DNA of 64,000 bases, from contig CAYTVL010000021.1 of the NCBI GenBank assembly GCA_964441775.1, forward strand, positions 23,643 through 87,642, in the 5' to 3' direction. The DNA is from SYOC01 sp964441775. Its GTDB lineage: Bacteria; Desulfobacterota; Binatia; Bin18. The first letter of the stretch is position 1, and the number at the start of each line of letters is the position of its first letter. Below are positions 8,617 through 16,969 of this stretch, in pieces. The notes beneath the pieces were generated by a model that had not been told where the DNA came from, did no database searches, and was given only the letters and a program-made list of their open reading frames with translations. Position numbers and translations under genes: made by a program.

Positions 8617-10971
8617 GTGCCCATGAAGGACAATCCCAGCAGCGGAGGGCATACGGAGAGTCGGCGACTGGCCGCGATCATGTTCACCGACATCGTCGGC
8701 TTCAGCCGCCAAATGGGGGTCGACGAACCTCGCATGCTGCGTCTGCTGGATGTCCATAACGACATCATCCGGCGCGCAGTTGCTGAGCAGCACGGCACAG
8801 TCATTAAGACCATCGGTGATGCGTTCCTCGTCGACTTTCCCTCCGTTGTTCATGCCGTGCAATGCGCGCAACAGATCCAGAGGCAATTCCACACCCACAA
8901 TAGCGAGCATGAGAACGCCGAACAGATTCACATCCGCATCGGCGTCCATTCCGGCGACATCGTGCAGAAGGACGGGGATGTGTTTGGTGACGGCGTCAAC
9001 ATCGCCAAACGCTTACAGGAACTAACGGGGCCGGATACGATTTGCATTTCTGATGTGGTCTATCGAGATGTGGCCAAGAAGCTGGAGGTGGGCACGGTCG
9101 TCTCTTTGGGCCGCCCGCAGTTGAAGAACATTGCTGAACGATTTCAAGTTTACGCTCTACTCTCTGAATCGCCGAAAAGCTTTCGCCACAAGCTTCAAGT
9201 CCAACGCCTGAAGCTCTCCGGTCGGCTGCGCCTCATGCCTCTCCTAACAGCGATAGGACTTCTCCTCATTACAGGGATTTTTGTTACCACTCACTATTTC
9301 TCCCCTTTGCCTCCGGACACATCGCGTGAGCCACACCCCACTCCGAAGGAGTTTCCACCGCTGCCCGACAAACCCTCCATCGTCGTGCCGCCTTTCGCCA
9401 ACATGAGTGACGACCCCAAACAGGACTACTTTAGCGACGGCATCACCGACGTGCTGACCAGCGATCTCTCGCGCATCTCCAGCCTCTTTGTGATCGCCCG
9501 CAACACTGCCTTTACCTACAAAGGCAAGGCGATCAACGTGCAAGAGATCGGCAAAGAACTAGGCGTGCGCTACGTGCTGGAAGGCAGCGTGCAAAAAGCA
9601 GGGGACCAGGTGCGGATTGTTGCCCAATTGATCGACACCACGACTGGCGAGCATGTGTGGTCGGAGCGCTTCGATCGTCCATTCACGGATATTTTCGCCC
9701 TGCAAGATGAGATCGTAAAGAAGCTCGTCATGGCGCTGAAGCTGACATTGGAAGGGTACCTCGTACGCAAGCACACGGACAACTTGGAAGCCTATGACGC
9801 CTTCTTGCGCGGGATGGAGGCCTATTCGCGCCTCACCAAAGAGACCAATGTGCAGGCGCGGCAGCTGTATGAGCAAGCCGTGGCCCTGGATCCGCAGTAT
9901 GCCGAAGCGTACGCATACCTGGGGTGGACCTACTGCTTTGAGCGGGCCTGGCGCTGGAGTGCAGACCTCCAGACCTGGGAACGGTCGTTGGCGCTGGCGC
10001 ACCAGGCCCTTGCCCTGGACGACTCGCTGCCAGTAGCCCATTCGCTCTTGGGCTTCCTCTATACGGAGAAGCAACAGTATGACCAAGCCCTAGCTGAAGG
10101 CGAGCAGGCCACCGCCCTCGATCCCAATAATACGGATAGCTATGTCTGGCGGGCGGACACACTGTGGCGTGCGGGCAGGCCAGCAGAAGCCCCGCGGATG
10201 ATGGAGCAGGCGATGCGGCTTAACCCTCGCTATCCGTCCTGGTACTTACTGGAATTGGGATGCGCCTATTACTACCCAGGACGGTATACCGAAGCGGTCG
10301 CCGCGCTGAAGGACCTCAGCAGCCGGAGCCCCAATTTTCCGAGTGTCCATCGCATGCTTGCTCTCAGCTATGTGCAGCAGTGGGCCGCGCAACAGAGTCC
10401 AGATGTCCAGCCGCTAGTGCAGGCGGAGGCGGCAGTGCACCGAGACCTCGCCCTCAATGATGCCTATGCCCGGGGCCACGTGACCTTGGGCTATTTCTAT
10501 CTATGGCAAAAGCAGTATGAGCTGGCCGTAGCCGAGCTGGAGCGGGCGATTGCGCTTGATTCCACCTTGGTTGATGGCTATGCGTTTCTGGCCGAGGTGC
10601 TGAGCCGGGTCGGTCGGCCAGAGGAAGCGAGTGAGAGAGCAGAGCAGGCGCTGCGCCTCAAGTCCAATGTTGTGGACTACCACTTGATCAACATCGGCGC
10701 GGCTTACGACTTGGCCGGGCGGCCGGACAAGGCGATCACTCCTCTACGGCAATATCTCAACCACTACCCCAACATTCTGAGTGCCCACCTGAATTTGGCG
10801 GCGGCCTACAGTGAGCTAGGTAAAGAAGCCGAAGCCCAGGCTGAAGTAGCCGAAGTGCTGCGGATCAACCCCAAGTTCTCCTTGGAAGTTCACAAAGAGC
10901 GAACCCCGATCAAAGACCCGGCGCTGCTGGAGCGGCATATCACCGCGTTGCGCAAAGCGGGGCTGAAGTGA
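8617..10971 (+). CDS. Membrane-anchored class III nucleotide cyclase with TolB-like and TPR domains
   Basis: 784 residues from GTG 8617 (GGGAAGAA upstream; ATG 8623 also possible). Domains in order: class III cyclase about 15-180, with metal-binding Asp25 in FTDIVG and Asp68 in KTIGDAF; one transmembrane helix about 207-226; a TolB/FlgO-like domain about 250-375 (KPSIVVPPFANMSDDP, VLEGSVQK, IDTTTGEHVW); then many TPRs from about 400 to the end. Known proteins with this layout are predicted to make cAMP in the cytoplasm while the C-terminal part scaffolds other proteins. It appears to be a single-gene unit following a hairpin. Confidence 0.88.
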   Translation: MPMKDNPSSGGHTESRRLAAIMFTDIVGFSRQMGVDEPRMLRLLDVHNDIIRRAVAEQHGTVIKTIGDAFLVDFPSVVHAVQCAQQIQRQFHTHNSEHENAEQIHIRIGVHSGDIVQKDGDVFGDGVNIAKRLQELTGPDTICISDVVYRDVAKKLEVGTVVSLGRPQLKNIAERFQVYALLSESPKSFRHKLQVQRLKLSGRLRLMPLLTAIGLLLITGIFVTTHYFSPLPPDTSREPHPTPKEFPPLPDKPSIVVPPFANMSDDPKQDYFSDGITDVLTSDLSRISSLFVIARNTAFTYKGKAINVQEIGKELGVRYVLEGSVQKAGDQVRIVAQLIDTTTGEHVWSERFDRPFTDIFALQDEIVKKLVMALKLTLEGYLVRKHTDNLEAYDAFLRGMEAYSRLTKETNVQARQLYEQAVALDPQYAEAYAYLGWTYCFERAWRWSADLQTWERSLALAHQALALDDSLPVAHSLLGFLYTEKQQYDQALAEGEQATALDPNNTDSYVWRADTLWRAGRPAEAPRMMEQAMRLNPRYPSWYLLELGCAYYYPGRYTEAVAALKDLSSRSPNFPSVHRMLALSYVQQWAAQQSPDVQPLVQAEAAVHRDLALNDAYARGHVTLGYFYLWQKQYELAVAELERAIALDSTLVDGYAFLAEVLSRVGRPEEASERAEQALRLKSNVVDYHLINIGAAYDLAGRPDKAITPLRQYLNHYPNILSAHLNLAAAYSELGKEAEAQAEVAEVLRINPKFSLEVHKERTPIKDPALLERHITALRKAGLK

Positions 10972-11069
10972 GCGGACCACGAAAGAGATGCGAGCAGAGA
11001 TTTATGGCGCGATTGAGGCGGCAGCGGCGCTGAAGTTCGACCCTTGAGGGTGATTTGGGGAAGAGCGTA

Positions 11070-11309
11070 ATGGAGAGAGCGGTCTCGAAAAATGGAATTC
11101 CGATTCGCATCCCAGATGAACGCTGGACGCATGTGGTGGAATCTCACGATTATATGGCAGGCAACCTTGAGTTGGTTGTAGAAACAATCGAAGATCCTGA
11201 CTACATTGTGACAGGAAGAAAAGGTGAGTGCATTGCTCTGCGCCATTATGAAACCACTTCGATCTCTGAAAAATCTGTCGTTGCTGACATCGAGAATTTG
11301 CTGATGTAG
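11070..11309 (+). CDS. Small PBECR/RelE-like putative nuclease, toxin-like
   Basis: About 79 residues from ATG 11070, preceded by GGGGAAG at 6 nt spacing (an upstream TTG 11055 is less likely). The pattern IRIPDERWTHVVESH...ETIEDPDYIV...ALRHYE resembles phage-barnase-EndoU-ColicinE5/D-RelE-like (PBECR) predicted nucleases. In many genomes these are followed directly by a small DUF2283 protein. Here the DUF2283 gene is present, but about 810 nt downstream, with an MNT-HEPN pair in between. The assignment rests on the sequence pattern, not on a visible catalytic triad. Confidence 0.6.
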   Translation: MERAVSKNGIPIRIPDERWTHVVESHDYMAGNLELVVETIEDPDYIVTGRKGECIALRHYETTSISEKSVVADIENLLM

Positions 11310-11344
11310 ACTGAGATTGGATTTCAGAGTCAGGAGAAACGAGC

Positions 11345-11677
11345 GTGATTCTCGACACAAAGAAACCTGAACCAGAAGTCTTACGGGAACTCATTGCTCG
11401 GGTCGTGCCAATTGCCCATCCTCAGCGTCTTATCCTTTTCGGCTCTGCCGCGCGTGGAGAGATGGGACCGGATAGCGACGTGGACTTACTAGTGGTTGTG
11501 CAGGAGCCTGTTCACCGGCGAGATCTAGCTGGAAAGATCTATCGTAACTTGCATGGAGTGCCGGTCCCGGTGGATGTTGTTGTTGTGACGGAAGACGATA
11601 TCCAAGCGTTCGGAGATAAGATTGGGACCGTCCTTTACCCCGCACTAAAAGAGGGGATCGTGATCTATGAAGCGTGA
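11345..11677 (+). CDS. Minimal nucleotidyltransferase (MNT), antitoxin-like
   Basis: 110 residues from GTG 11345 with CAGGAG upstream. The polymerase-beta-type nucleotidyltransferase signature is intact: LFGSAARGEMGPDSDVDLLVV, with GS and two metal-binding Asp residues in DSDVD. It overlaps the downstream HEPN gene by 11 bp. In characterised HEPN/MNT modules the MNT protein is the antitoxin and can AMPylate the HEPN toxin; whether that holds here is inferred from gene order and domain type only. Confidence 0.85.
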   Translation: MILDTKKPEPEVLRELIARVVPIAHPQRLILFGSAARGEMGPDSDVDLLVVVQEPVHRRDLAGKIYRNLHGVPVPVDVVVVTEDDIQAFGDKIGTVLYPALKEGIVIYEA

Positions 11678-12068
11678 CCCCACGAGCCCACGGACCTGGC
11701 TACAGCGGGCCAGAAGTAACCTCCGGCGTGCGGCTCTGGGGCCTCAGCATGCAGAAGTGTTTCTCGAAGATCTCTGTTGGGATGCTCAGCAGGCGGCAGA
11801 GAAAGCCATCAAAGCTCTTTGCCTCCATCAAGGCATTGCGTTTCCAAGGACACATTCCTTGGTGCGGTTGATGGACCTTCTCGAAAGCACGGGTCTAGAT
11901 ATCCCGTCGGAGATCAAAGAAGCCGATGTGCTGACCCGCTATGCGGTGGAAACTCGGTATCCTGGATTCGAAGAGGAGGTCTCTGAATCGGAGTATCAGG
12001 TCGCTCTCCGCCTTGCTACGCATGTGGTTGAGTGGGCCGAGAAAGTGGCGAAAGGAAAAGAAGACTAA
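11667..12068 (+). CDS. HEPN domain protein, toxin-like partner of the MNT
   Basis: 133 residues, starting ATG 11667 inside the end of the MNT gene. The helical HEPN landmarks are WDAQQAAEKAIKALCLHQG, then THSLVRLMDLLE, and ADVLTRYAVETRYPG. I do not see the usual RX4-6H ribonuclease motif at its expected place near the ETRYPG helix, so it may be a non-nuclease HEPN or use variant residues. Tight overlap with the MNT argues for translational coupling and a two-component module. Confidence 0.82.
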   Translation: MKRDPTSPRTWLQRARSNLRRAALGPQHAEVFLEDLCWDAQQAAEKAIKALCLHQGIAFPRTHSLVRLMDLLESTGLDIPSEIKEADVLTRYAVETRYPGFEEEVSESEYQVALRLATHVVEWAEKVAKGKED

Positions 12069-12120
12069 GAAAATTCCGAAGCATGGATCTCGTTTCGCTT
12101 ATGGAGCGGGAGATTTATTC

Positions 12121-12360
12121 ATGAGTAAACCACGCATGATGTATTTTGAAGAAGATGACATTCTCCATCTTTCGATTACAGATGAGAAAGAAGCCGGAAG
12201 TGTGGAGTTAGCCCCGAATGTCACAGCCGAGCTGAATGACAAAGGCGAACTGATTGGTGTAGAAATTCTCGGCGCGAGCCAGTTTGTGCGAGACTTTGTC
12301 TTGGAAGTTGCTCAAGCCAAGATGCTGAAATGGCCACCACAAGCCGCATCAAATGAATAA
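12121..12360 (+). CDS. DUF2283 family small protein
   Basis: 79 residues from ATG 12121, with GGGAG upstream. The sequence MMYFEEDDILHLSITDEKEAG...ELAPNVTAELNDKGELIGVEILGAS is typical of DUF2283, a small beta-rich protein often encoded as the second gene after a toxin-like nuclease. It lies 52 nt after the HEPN gene and is probably the original partner of the PBECR-like gene at 11070. Confidence 0.78.
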   Translation: MSKPRMMYFEEDDILHLSITDEKEAGSVELAPNVTAELNDKGELIGVEILGASQFVRDFVLEVAQAKMLKWPPQAASNE

Positions 12361-12666
12361 GACACGGCTGGCAGACACCGCCGCCATCCTGGAATTTAGG
12401 ACTTCTTTCGCGGTTGAAGTTCTCTCTGGGTAAAAATTTCCATCGAAACAAAAGCTGTCTGGTGCGGCATGGGGAAAATCTATCACTTTTTGAGGCTTTC
12501 GTCAGCGCAAACGGGAGCTATGCTAAACAGTTTGGCGTGTCGTTTTTCCGGCCGCCGAGCCTCGTATGTCGCTTCGCCTTGACAAGAGGCGCCTATCTGG
12601 CATAAGAGGCTAAGAAATGAACATTCACTCATTTGATGCTTGGCGTTCCGAGAAAGGGAAGGACGA

Positions 12667-13404
12667 GTGAAAGCACAGGTCCTTCGCAGAAAACGAAAAC
12701 CAACCTCCCAAGTCACCGACGAGAAGCGCTTGTTGGAAGGGAAAGAGCACATCGCCGACGCGGCGGCCGGGCTCTTCCTCAATGGCGGTTATCACAGTAC
12801 GAGCGTGCGAGAGATCGCGCAGAAAGCCGGAGTCAGCGTCGGTTCTGTCTTTAACTACTTCACCAGTAAAGAAGAAATTCTCTTTTTCCTGTTCTCGCGA
12901 AATCAAGACCGAACGGAAGCAACCCTACGAAACCAACGCGCAGAGTTCGAACGACTCAGGGGAGCGGGGGCTGACCCAAAGGAGCTGCTGTGGTTGGCGT
13001 ACGAGTTCTATGTTCAAATGATTGATGAACAACGACGATATACTGTGCTTGGGTTTCAGGAACTCAAATCGCTGACCGTGGCCGAACGCCGCCGCATTCT
13101 CGAAGGCGAAGAACGCATCCAGCGCTTCATTGAAGATGTCATCACGTATGGTGTGGAGAAAGGAGCGTTTCCTTCCGGGAACATTAATCTCAAAGCGCAT
13201 TGCCTCTTGATTTTGGCGCAGTCGTGGGCGGTGCGTCACTGGGCGCTGAAACGATTTGCCAAAGTTGACGACTATTTGTCGGCCTTAAAGGAGATCGTGT
13301 TGCAGGTGGTGGAGAGCAAAACGCCTCAACCGAACGGCGTCGCGATGATGATGCCGGAAACGGTGGAGAAGGACATGCCTCAACGGCATGAGTCGTTATC
13401 ATGA
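12667..13404 (+). CDS. TetR/AcrR family transcriptional regulator
   Basis: About 245 residues from GTG 12667, which has GGGAAGGA just upstream; an in-frame TTG at 12640 would add 9 residues. The N-terminal helix-turn-helix reads HIADAAAGLFLNGGYHSTSVREIAQKAG then VSVGSVFNYFTSKEE, a textbook TetR DNA-binding domain. The C-terminal domain is all-helical and would bind an unknown ligand. It lies upstream of a catabolic block beginning at 13820 on the same strand and may control it. No operator palindrome could be assigned with confidence. Confidence 0.85.
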   Translation: MKAQVLRRKRKPTSQVTDEKRLLEGKEHIADAAAGLFLNGGYHSTSVREIAQKAGVSVGSVFNYFTSKEEILFFLFSRNQDRTEATLRNQRAEFERLRGAGADPKELLWLAYEFYVQMIDEQRRYTVLGFQELKSLTVAERRRILEGEERIQRFIEDVITYGVEKGAFPSGNINLKAHCLLILAQSWAVRHWALKRFAKVDDYLSALKEIVLQVVESKTPQPNGVAMMMPETVEKDMPQRHESLS

Positions 13405-13526
13405 GAACCTTACGCAAAGACAGCCGTATGCAGAAGGGGGTGTGCATAATGTTCCGGATGGCGCTTGACGACTCATCTCGCATGCCAATGGAGGGTGTAG
13501 CTCGCCGAGCGCGAGAACGGGGCTGA

Positions 13527-13665
13527 TAGGTGGATCGCCCTGACAGACAGGTGTTGGGTAAGCCGCTACGGAGGCTTAGGTCATAACGTAAGCGGCTCGG
13601 GGACCCCCGGGAAGGAAGGAGGGAAGGGCTCGCAAGAGCCCTCCTTCCTGGGGAGTAATACTGTG
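13527..13665 (+). other. Structured non-coding stretch, candidate RNA leader
   Basis: Part of a 415-nt gap between the TetR gene and the ThDP enzyme. AGCCGCTACG (about 13561) pairs with CGTAAGCGGCT about 16 nt later with one bulge. It is followed by a GC-rich palindrome near 13600, then a hairpin with stem GGGCTC/GAGCCC and loop GCAA, flanked by AGGAAGG/CCTTCCT. I do not recognise a known riboswitch. The beginning of the gap (13405-13526) holds only a weak 41-codon ORF, and the end is a repeat. Confidence 0.35.
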
Positions 13666-13670
13666 AGTCA

Positions 13671-13808
13671 AATTAAGAATTAAAAATTAAGAATGAAAAA
13701 TTTCAGAAATCACAAAGAGTGACCTGCTTTTATTACATGTCATGGTTGCTTTCTCCATCCCTCTTCGTCTTCTCATTTTTAATTGTTAATTCTTCATTCT
13801 TAATTTTC
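13671..13808. repeat. AT-rich heptanucleotide-iterated inverted repeat
   Basis: The left arm, 13671-13705, is five consecutive 7-nt units of the type AATTAAG/AATTAAA. The right arm, 13774-13808, is five 7-nt units of the type AATTCTT/CATTCTT. The arms are complementary and separated by about 68 nt. The right arm runs into the CAGGAG SD of the next gene. Confidence 0.8.
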
Positions 13809-13819
13809 AGGAGCTTCGT

Positions 13820-15493
13820 ATGGCGCAAGTGGACGGCAGCCAACTGATGGCCGAAGGATTGAAGGAAGAAGGCGTTGACACCATTTTCTACATCATGGGC
13901 GGTCCTAATATCTTGTTATCCATGCACGCGGAACGATTAGGGATTCGCCTAATCGATGTGCGGCATGAGCAGGCGGCGGCCATGATGGCGCACGCCTATT
14001 CCCGGGTGACAGGGAAAGTGGGCGTTTGTATGGGGGCTGGTGGTCCTGGCGCCGCGAATCTCCTCACCGGCATGGCCAATGCGTTTCTCGATGCGTGTCC
14101 CGTGCTGGGGCTCGGTGGGGCTTCGGCGGTTCATTATTACGATCTCGGCGATTTTCAGGAATTTGATCAACTCGCGGTGTTCAAGCCGATCTCAAAATGG
14201 GCTGCCCGCATTTATGAATCGCATCGCGCCAAAGAGTACGTCCACATGGGCATGTTGCGGGCGCGACAGGGGAAGCCCGGCCCAGTGTACCTCGACATGC
14301 CCGGCAACATGCTGGTTGAGAAAGTGGATGAGAAACGCGTGTGGGCGCAGCCAACCATCGGCGAGAAAGCGCTCCCTGTGGCTGACAGTCGCTCGATTGA
14401 GAAAGCGGTGGATCTGCTCAAAGGCGCAAAAAAACCATTGCTTATTACCGGCAGCGGCATCTTCTGGTCTGGCGCTGGCGCCGAGATGCAACGATTTGTG
14501 GAAACTACCGGCATCCCGTTTTTCACGACTCCACAAGGGCGCGGTGTGGTGTCCGACGATCATCCGCTCAGCCTCCTCGGCGCGCGTTCCTACGCGTTGC
14601 GAGAAGCTGATGTCGTGTTGGTGGTGGGTACACGTCTCAATTTCATCATTGGTTACGGTCGTCCGCCTCGCTTCTCCTCAGAAGCCAAGTTCATCCAGAT
14701 CGATGTAGATTCCGAAGAAATCGGGCGGACGCGCAGTGTAGAGCTTGGCATCGTGGCCGACGCCAAAGCTGCCTTTCAGCAACTCACGGCAGTGGCGAAG
14801 GGACGAGTCAGTTTCGGCGAGAATTCCGCCTGGGTGCAACAGCTCGGAGCCAAGGACCGTGAGAACCGCGAGAAAATGTCTCCGTTGCTGAACTCCAATC
14901 AGACGCCGGTCCATCCTATGCGTCTGTGTAAAGAGGTGCGCGACTTCATTCCACGCAACGGCATCCTCGCGGTGGACGGCCATGAGATCATGAACATGTC
15001 ACGACAAGTGATTCCGTCTTTCACGCCCGGGGCGCGGCTCAATCCTGGTCCCAACGGATGTATGGGTGTGGGTCTTCCGTTCGGCGTCGGCGCCAAGGCG
15101 GCGGCTCCGGATCGTCCGGTTGTCGTCCTGCATGGCGATGGCTCGCTCGGTTTGAATTTGATGGAGCTGGATACTGCCGTGCGTCGTCAGTTGCCGGTTC
15201 TCGTTGTGGTCAGCAACAACGGCGGCTGGACTGCGAGCCCCGGCAACAATATGCACGTACCTGGTCGGGACTTAGGAATCGTGCGATATGATCTGGTGGC
15301 GCAAGGGCTTGGCGCCTACGGAGAACTGGTTGAAGGACCCAATGCCGTACGTCCGGCGATCGAGCGCGCCTGGAAAGAAGTGGAGAACGGGCGTCCTGCA
15401 CTTCTCAACGTCATCACCGAGCCCACGGCTCGCGCCCAGACCGTGCCCTTCGCCAGCTACGGCGGCGAATCGGCGGGAACATCGCTGATGTAA
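13820..15493 (+). CDS. ThDP-dependent enzyme of the acetolactate synthase / oxalyl-CoA decarboxylase / 2-hydroxyacyl-CoA lyase superfamily
   Basis: 557 residues in the three-domain layout of ThDP enzymes. Glu50 in VRHEQAAAMMAHAY is the cofactor-activating glutamate. The central domain holds GSGIFWSGA. The C-terminal ThDP/Mg motif is GDGS near 439 ending in SNNGG. It is followed by two CaiB-type CoA transferases, the arrangement seen for formyl-CoA:oxalate transferase with oxalyl-CoA decarboxylase, so a carboligase or decarboxylase acting on a CoA thioester is more likely than a branched-chain amino-acid enzyme. No small regulatory subunit (ilvH) is nearby. Start ATG 13820 has CAGGAG upstream. 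Confidence 0.82.
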   Translation: MAQVDGSQLMAEGLKEEGVDTIFYIMGGPNILLSMHAERLGIRLIDVRHEQAAAMMAHAYSRVTGKVGVCMGAGGPGAANLLTGMANAFLDACPVLGLGGASAVHYYDLGDFQEFDQLAVFKPISKWAARIYESHRAKEYVHMGMLRARQGKPGPVYLDMPGNMLVEKVDEKRVWAQPTIGEKALPVADSRSIEKAVDLLKGAKKPLLITGSGIFWSGAGAEMQRFVETTGIPFFTTPQGRGVVSDDHPLSLLGARSYALREADVVLVVGTRLNFIIGYGRPPRFSSEAKFIQIDVDSEEIGRTRSVELGIVADAKAAFQQLTAVAKGRVSFGENSAWVQQLGAKDRENREKMSPLLNSNQTPVHPMRLCKEVRDFIPRNGILAVDGHEIMNMSRQVIPSFTPGARLNPGPNGCMGVGLPFGVGAKAAAPDRPVVVLHGDGSLGLNLMELDTAVRRQLPVLVVVSNNGGWTASPGNNMHVPGRDLGIVRYDLVAQGLGAYGELVEGPNAVRPAIERAWKEVENGRPALLNVITEPTARAQTVPFASYGGESAGTSLM

Positions 15494-15540
15494 TAAGGCC
15501 GCCGTGATTTTCCAGCAAAGTATAGAGAAGCGTGCACTGA

Positions 15541-15607
15541 ATCGGAGAACCGGAGACGGGGAGAATCGGAGAAAATCCTCAAATTCCCCGATTCCCCGTT
15601 TCTTGGT
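15541..15607. repeat. Octanucleotide-iterated inverted repeat
   Basis: The left arm has four 8-nt units of the type ATCGGAGA (15541-15572). The right arm has units TTCCCCGA and TTCCCCGT (15584-15599) that are complementary to the left. It lies in the 150-nt gap between the ThDP enzyme and the first CoA transferase. Confidence 0.75.
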
Positions 15608-15643
15608 GAGTGATGATCCAGACGGTAGGGAAAGCAGAAAAAT

Positions 15644-16891
15644 ATGGAAGGGTTCCTCTTTGATGTAAAGGTACTCGAACTCGCGGACGAGAAAGGCGAG
15701 TTCTGCGGTAAACTCCTCGCCGGCGCGGGCGCTGATGTCATCAAAGTCGAGCCGCCCGGCGGCAACTCCACACGTACGCTGGGCCCCTTTTATCACGACG
15801 AGGCCCGTCCCGATCGCAGTCTGTATTTTTGGCATTACAACTTTGGCAAACGCGGCGTCACGCTCGATATCTACACGCCCGAAGGAACAGAGCTGCTTAA
15901 GAAACTGATTGCCCAAAGTGACGTGTTGCTGGATTCGTTACCACTTGAGACATTGGCAAAACTTGGGCTAGACTGGAACGCTTTGCAAAAGTTGAATCCC
16001 CGACTCATCTACGTTGTGATGACGCCCTTTGGGCATAGTGGCCCCTGGCGTGACTATAAGGCCAATGATCTGGTCCACCTTGCTTTAGGCGGGCAGATGA
16101 TGTGTTGCGGCTACAACCCGAAAGCAGACGGCGCCTACAACACGCCGCCGATTGCGCCGCAGATGTGGCACGCTTATCACATCGCCGGGAACCAAGCGTT
16201 TATGGCCACGGTCGGGGCGCTCATTGGTCGCGAGACTTACGGGCAGGGAGAACTGATCGAGGTGCCGATTCACCAAGCAGTGAGTGTCTGTACAGAGGTC
16301 GATGTGCCGAATTGGATCTACAACCAAACTGCTTGTCATCGTCAAACTGGACGACATGCGCAACCAGTGATCGGACCAGAGGTGCAGTTCCCTACCAACG
16401 ACGGACGCTACTCGATCATTTTGCCAAACCCGTTTCCGGGGGGCTACGAAACCCTTGTGAGTTTTCTTGACGGCAAAGGGAAAGCGGGGGATCTCACTGA
16501 TAAGAAATATGACGACCCCAATAACCGTAAAGGGTTAAAATTTGCCAAGCACTTTGCGGACGTGCAAGGTGATTGTGTGGCAGCGTTCGGCCTGGAGGAG
16601 ATCTGGCGTGAAGGTCAAAACCTTGGGATTCCCTGGTCGCCCATCCGCCGACCAGAAGAGAACTTGCAAGACGAGCAGTGGCGGATGCGCGCGACGTTTA
16701 CCGCAGTGGAGCATCCCGAGTTGGGTGAGCGCTTCACCTACGTTGGTGCGCCGCTATTGCCCAACGAAGTGACCTGGCGGCAAGGGCCTCGCGCGCCACT
16801 CATTGGGGAACATAATGAGGATGTTCTTTGTGGGCAGTTAGGCATGAAGCCTGAAGAAGTAAAGCGGTTGCAAGAGCGCAAAATTGTGTGA
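15644..16891 (+). CDS. CaiB/BaiF family CoA transferase (copy 1)
   Basis: 415-residue family III CoA transferase. Landmarks are the N-terminal LAGAGADVIKVEPPGG, YNFGKRGVTLDIYTPEG, and the region LIYVVMTPFGHSGP. Family III enzymes move CoA between carboxylic acids through an aspartyl-CoA intermediate. The N-terminal GKLLAG replaces the more usual P-x-A-G pattern. Together with the next gene it may form a heteromer or act on a related substrate. Confidence 0.85.
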   Translation: MEGFLFDVKVLELADEKGEFCGKLLAGAGADVIKVEPPGGNSTRTLGPFYHDEARPDRSLYFWHYNFGKRGVTLDIYTPEGTELLKKLIAQSDVLLDSLPLETLAKLGLDWNALQKLNPRLIYVVMTPFGHSGPWRDYKANDLVHLALGGQMMCCGYNPKADGAYNTPPIAPQMWHAYHIAGNQAFMATVGALIGRETYGQGELIEVPIHQAVSVCTEVDVPNWIYNQTACHRQTGRHAQPVIGPEVQFPTNDGRYSIILPNPFPGGYETLVSFLDGKGKAGDLTDKKYDDPNNRKGLKFAKHFADVQGDCVAAFGLEEIWREGQNLGIPWSPIRRPEENLQDEQWRMRATFTAVEHPELGERFTYVGAPLLPNEVTWRQGPRAPLIGEHNEDVLCGQLGMKPEEVKRLQERKIV

Positions 16892-16962
16892 TTGAGCCAT
16901 TGAGTCATCGGTCAATGTTTTCAATGATTCAATGACCCGATGAACAAATGAATCAATAGGAG
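16891..16962. repeat. Octanucleotide-iterated palindromic repeat
   Basis: Nine consecutive 8-nt units, beginning ATTGAGCC and ATTGAGTC and ending AATGAATC and AATAGGAG, fill the gap between the two CoA transferase genes. The two halves are partly complementary (TCATCGG against CCGATGA). The last unit provides the AGGAG SD of the following gene. Confidence 0.75.
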
Positions 16963-16969
16963 TAATCCT

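Noticed and set aside
13401..13526. 41-codon ORF overlapping the TetR stop (ATGA)
   Set aside because: Arg/Met-rich, no SD, no recognisable pattern; likely chance.
13405..13819. TPP riboswitch before the ThDP enzyme
   Set aside because: The conserved CUGAGA and thi-box segments are not present.
16891..16962. CRISPR-like array
   Set aside because: Units are 8 nt without spacers; this is a tandem array, not repeat-spacer DNA.
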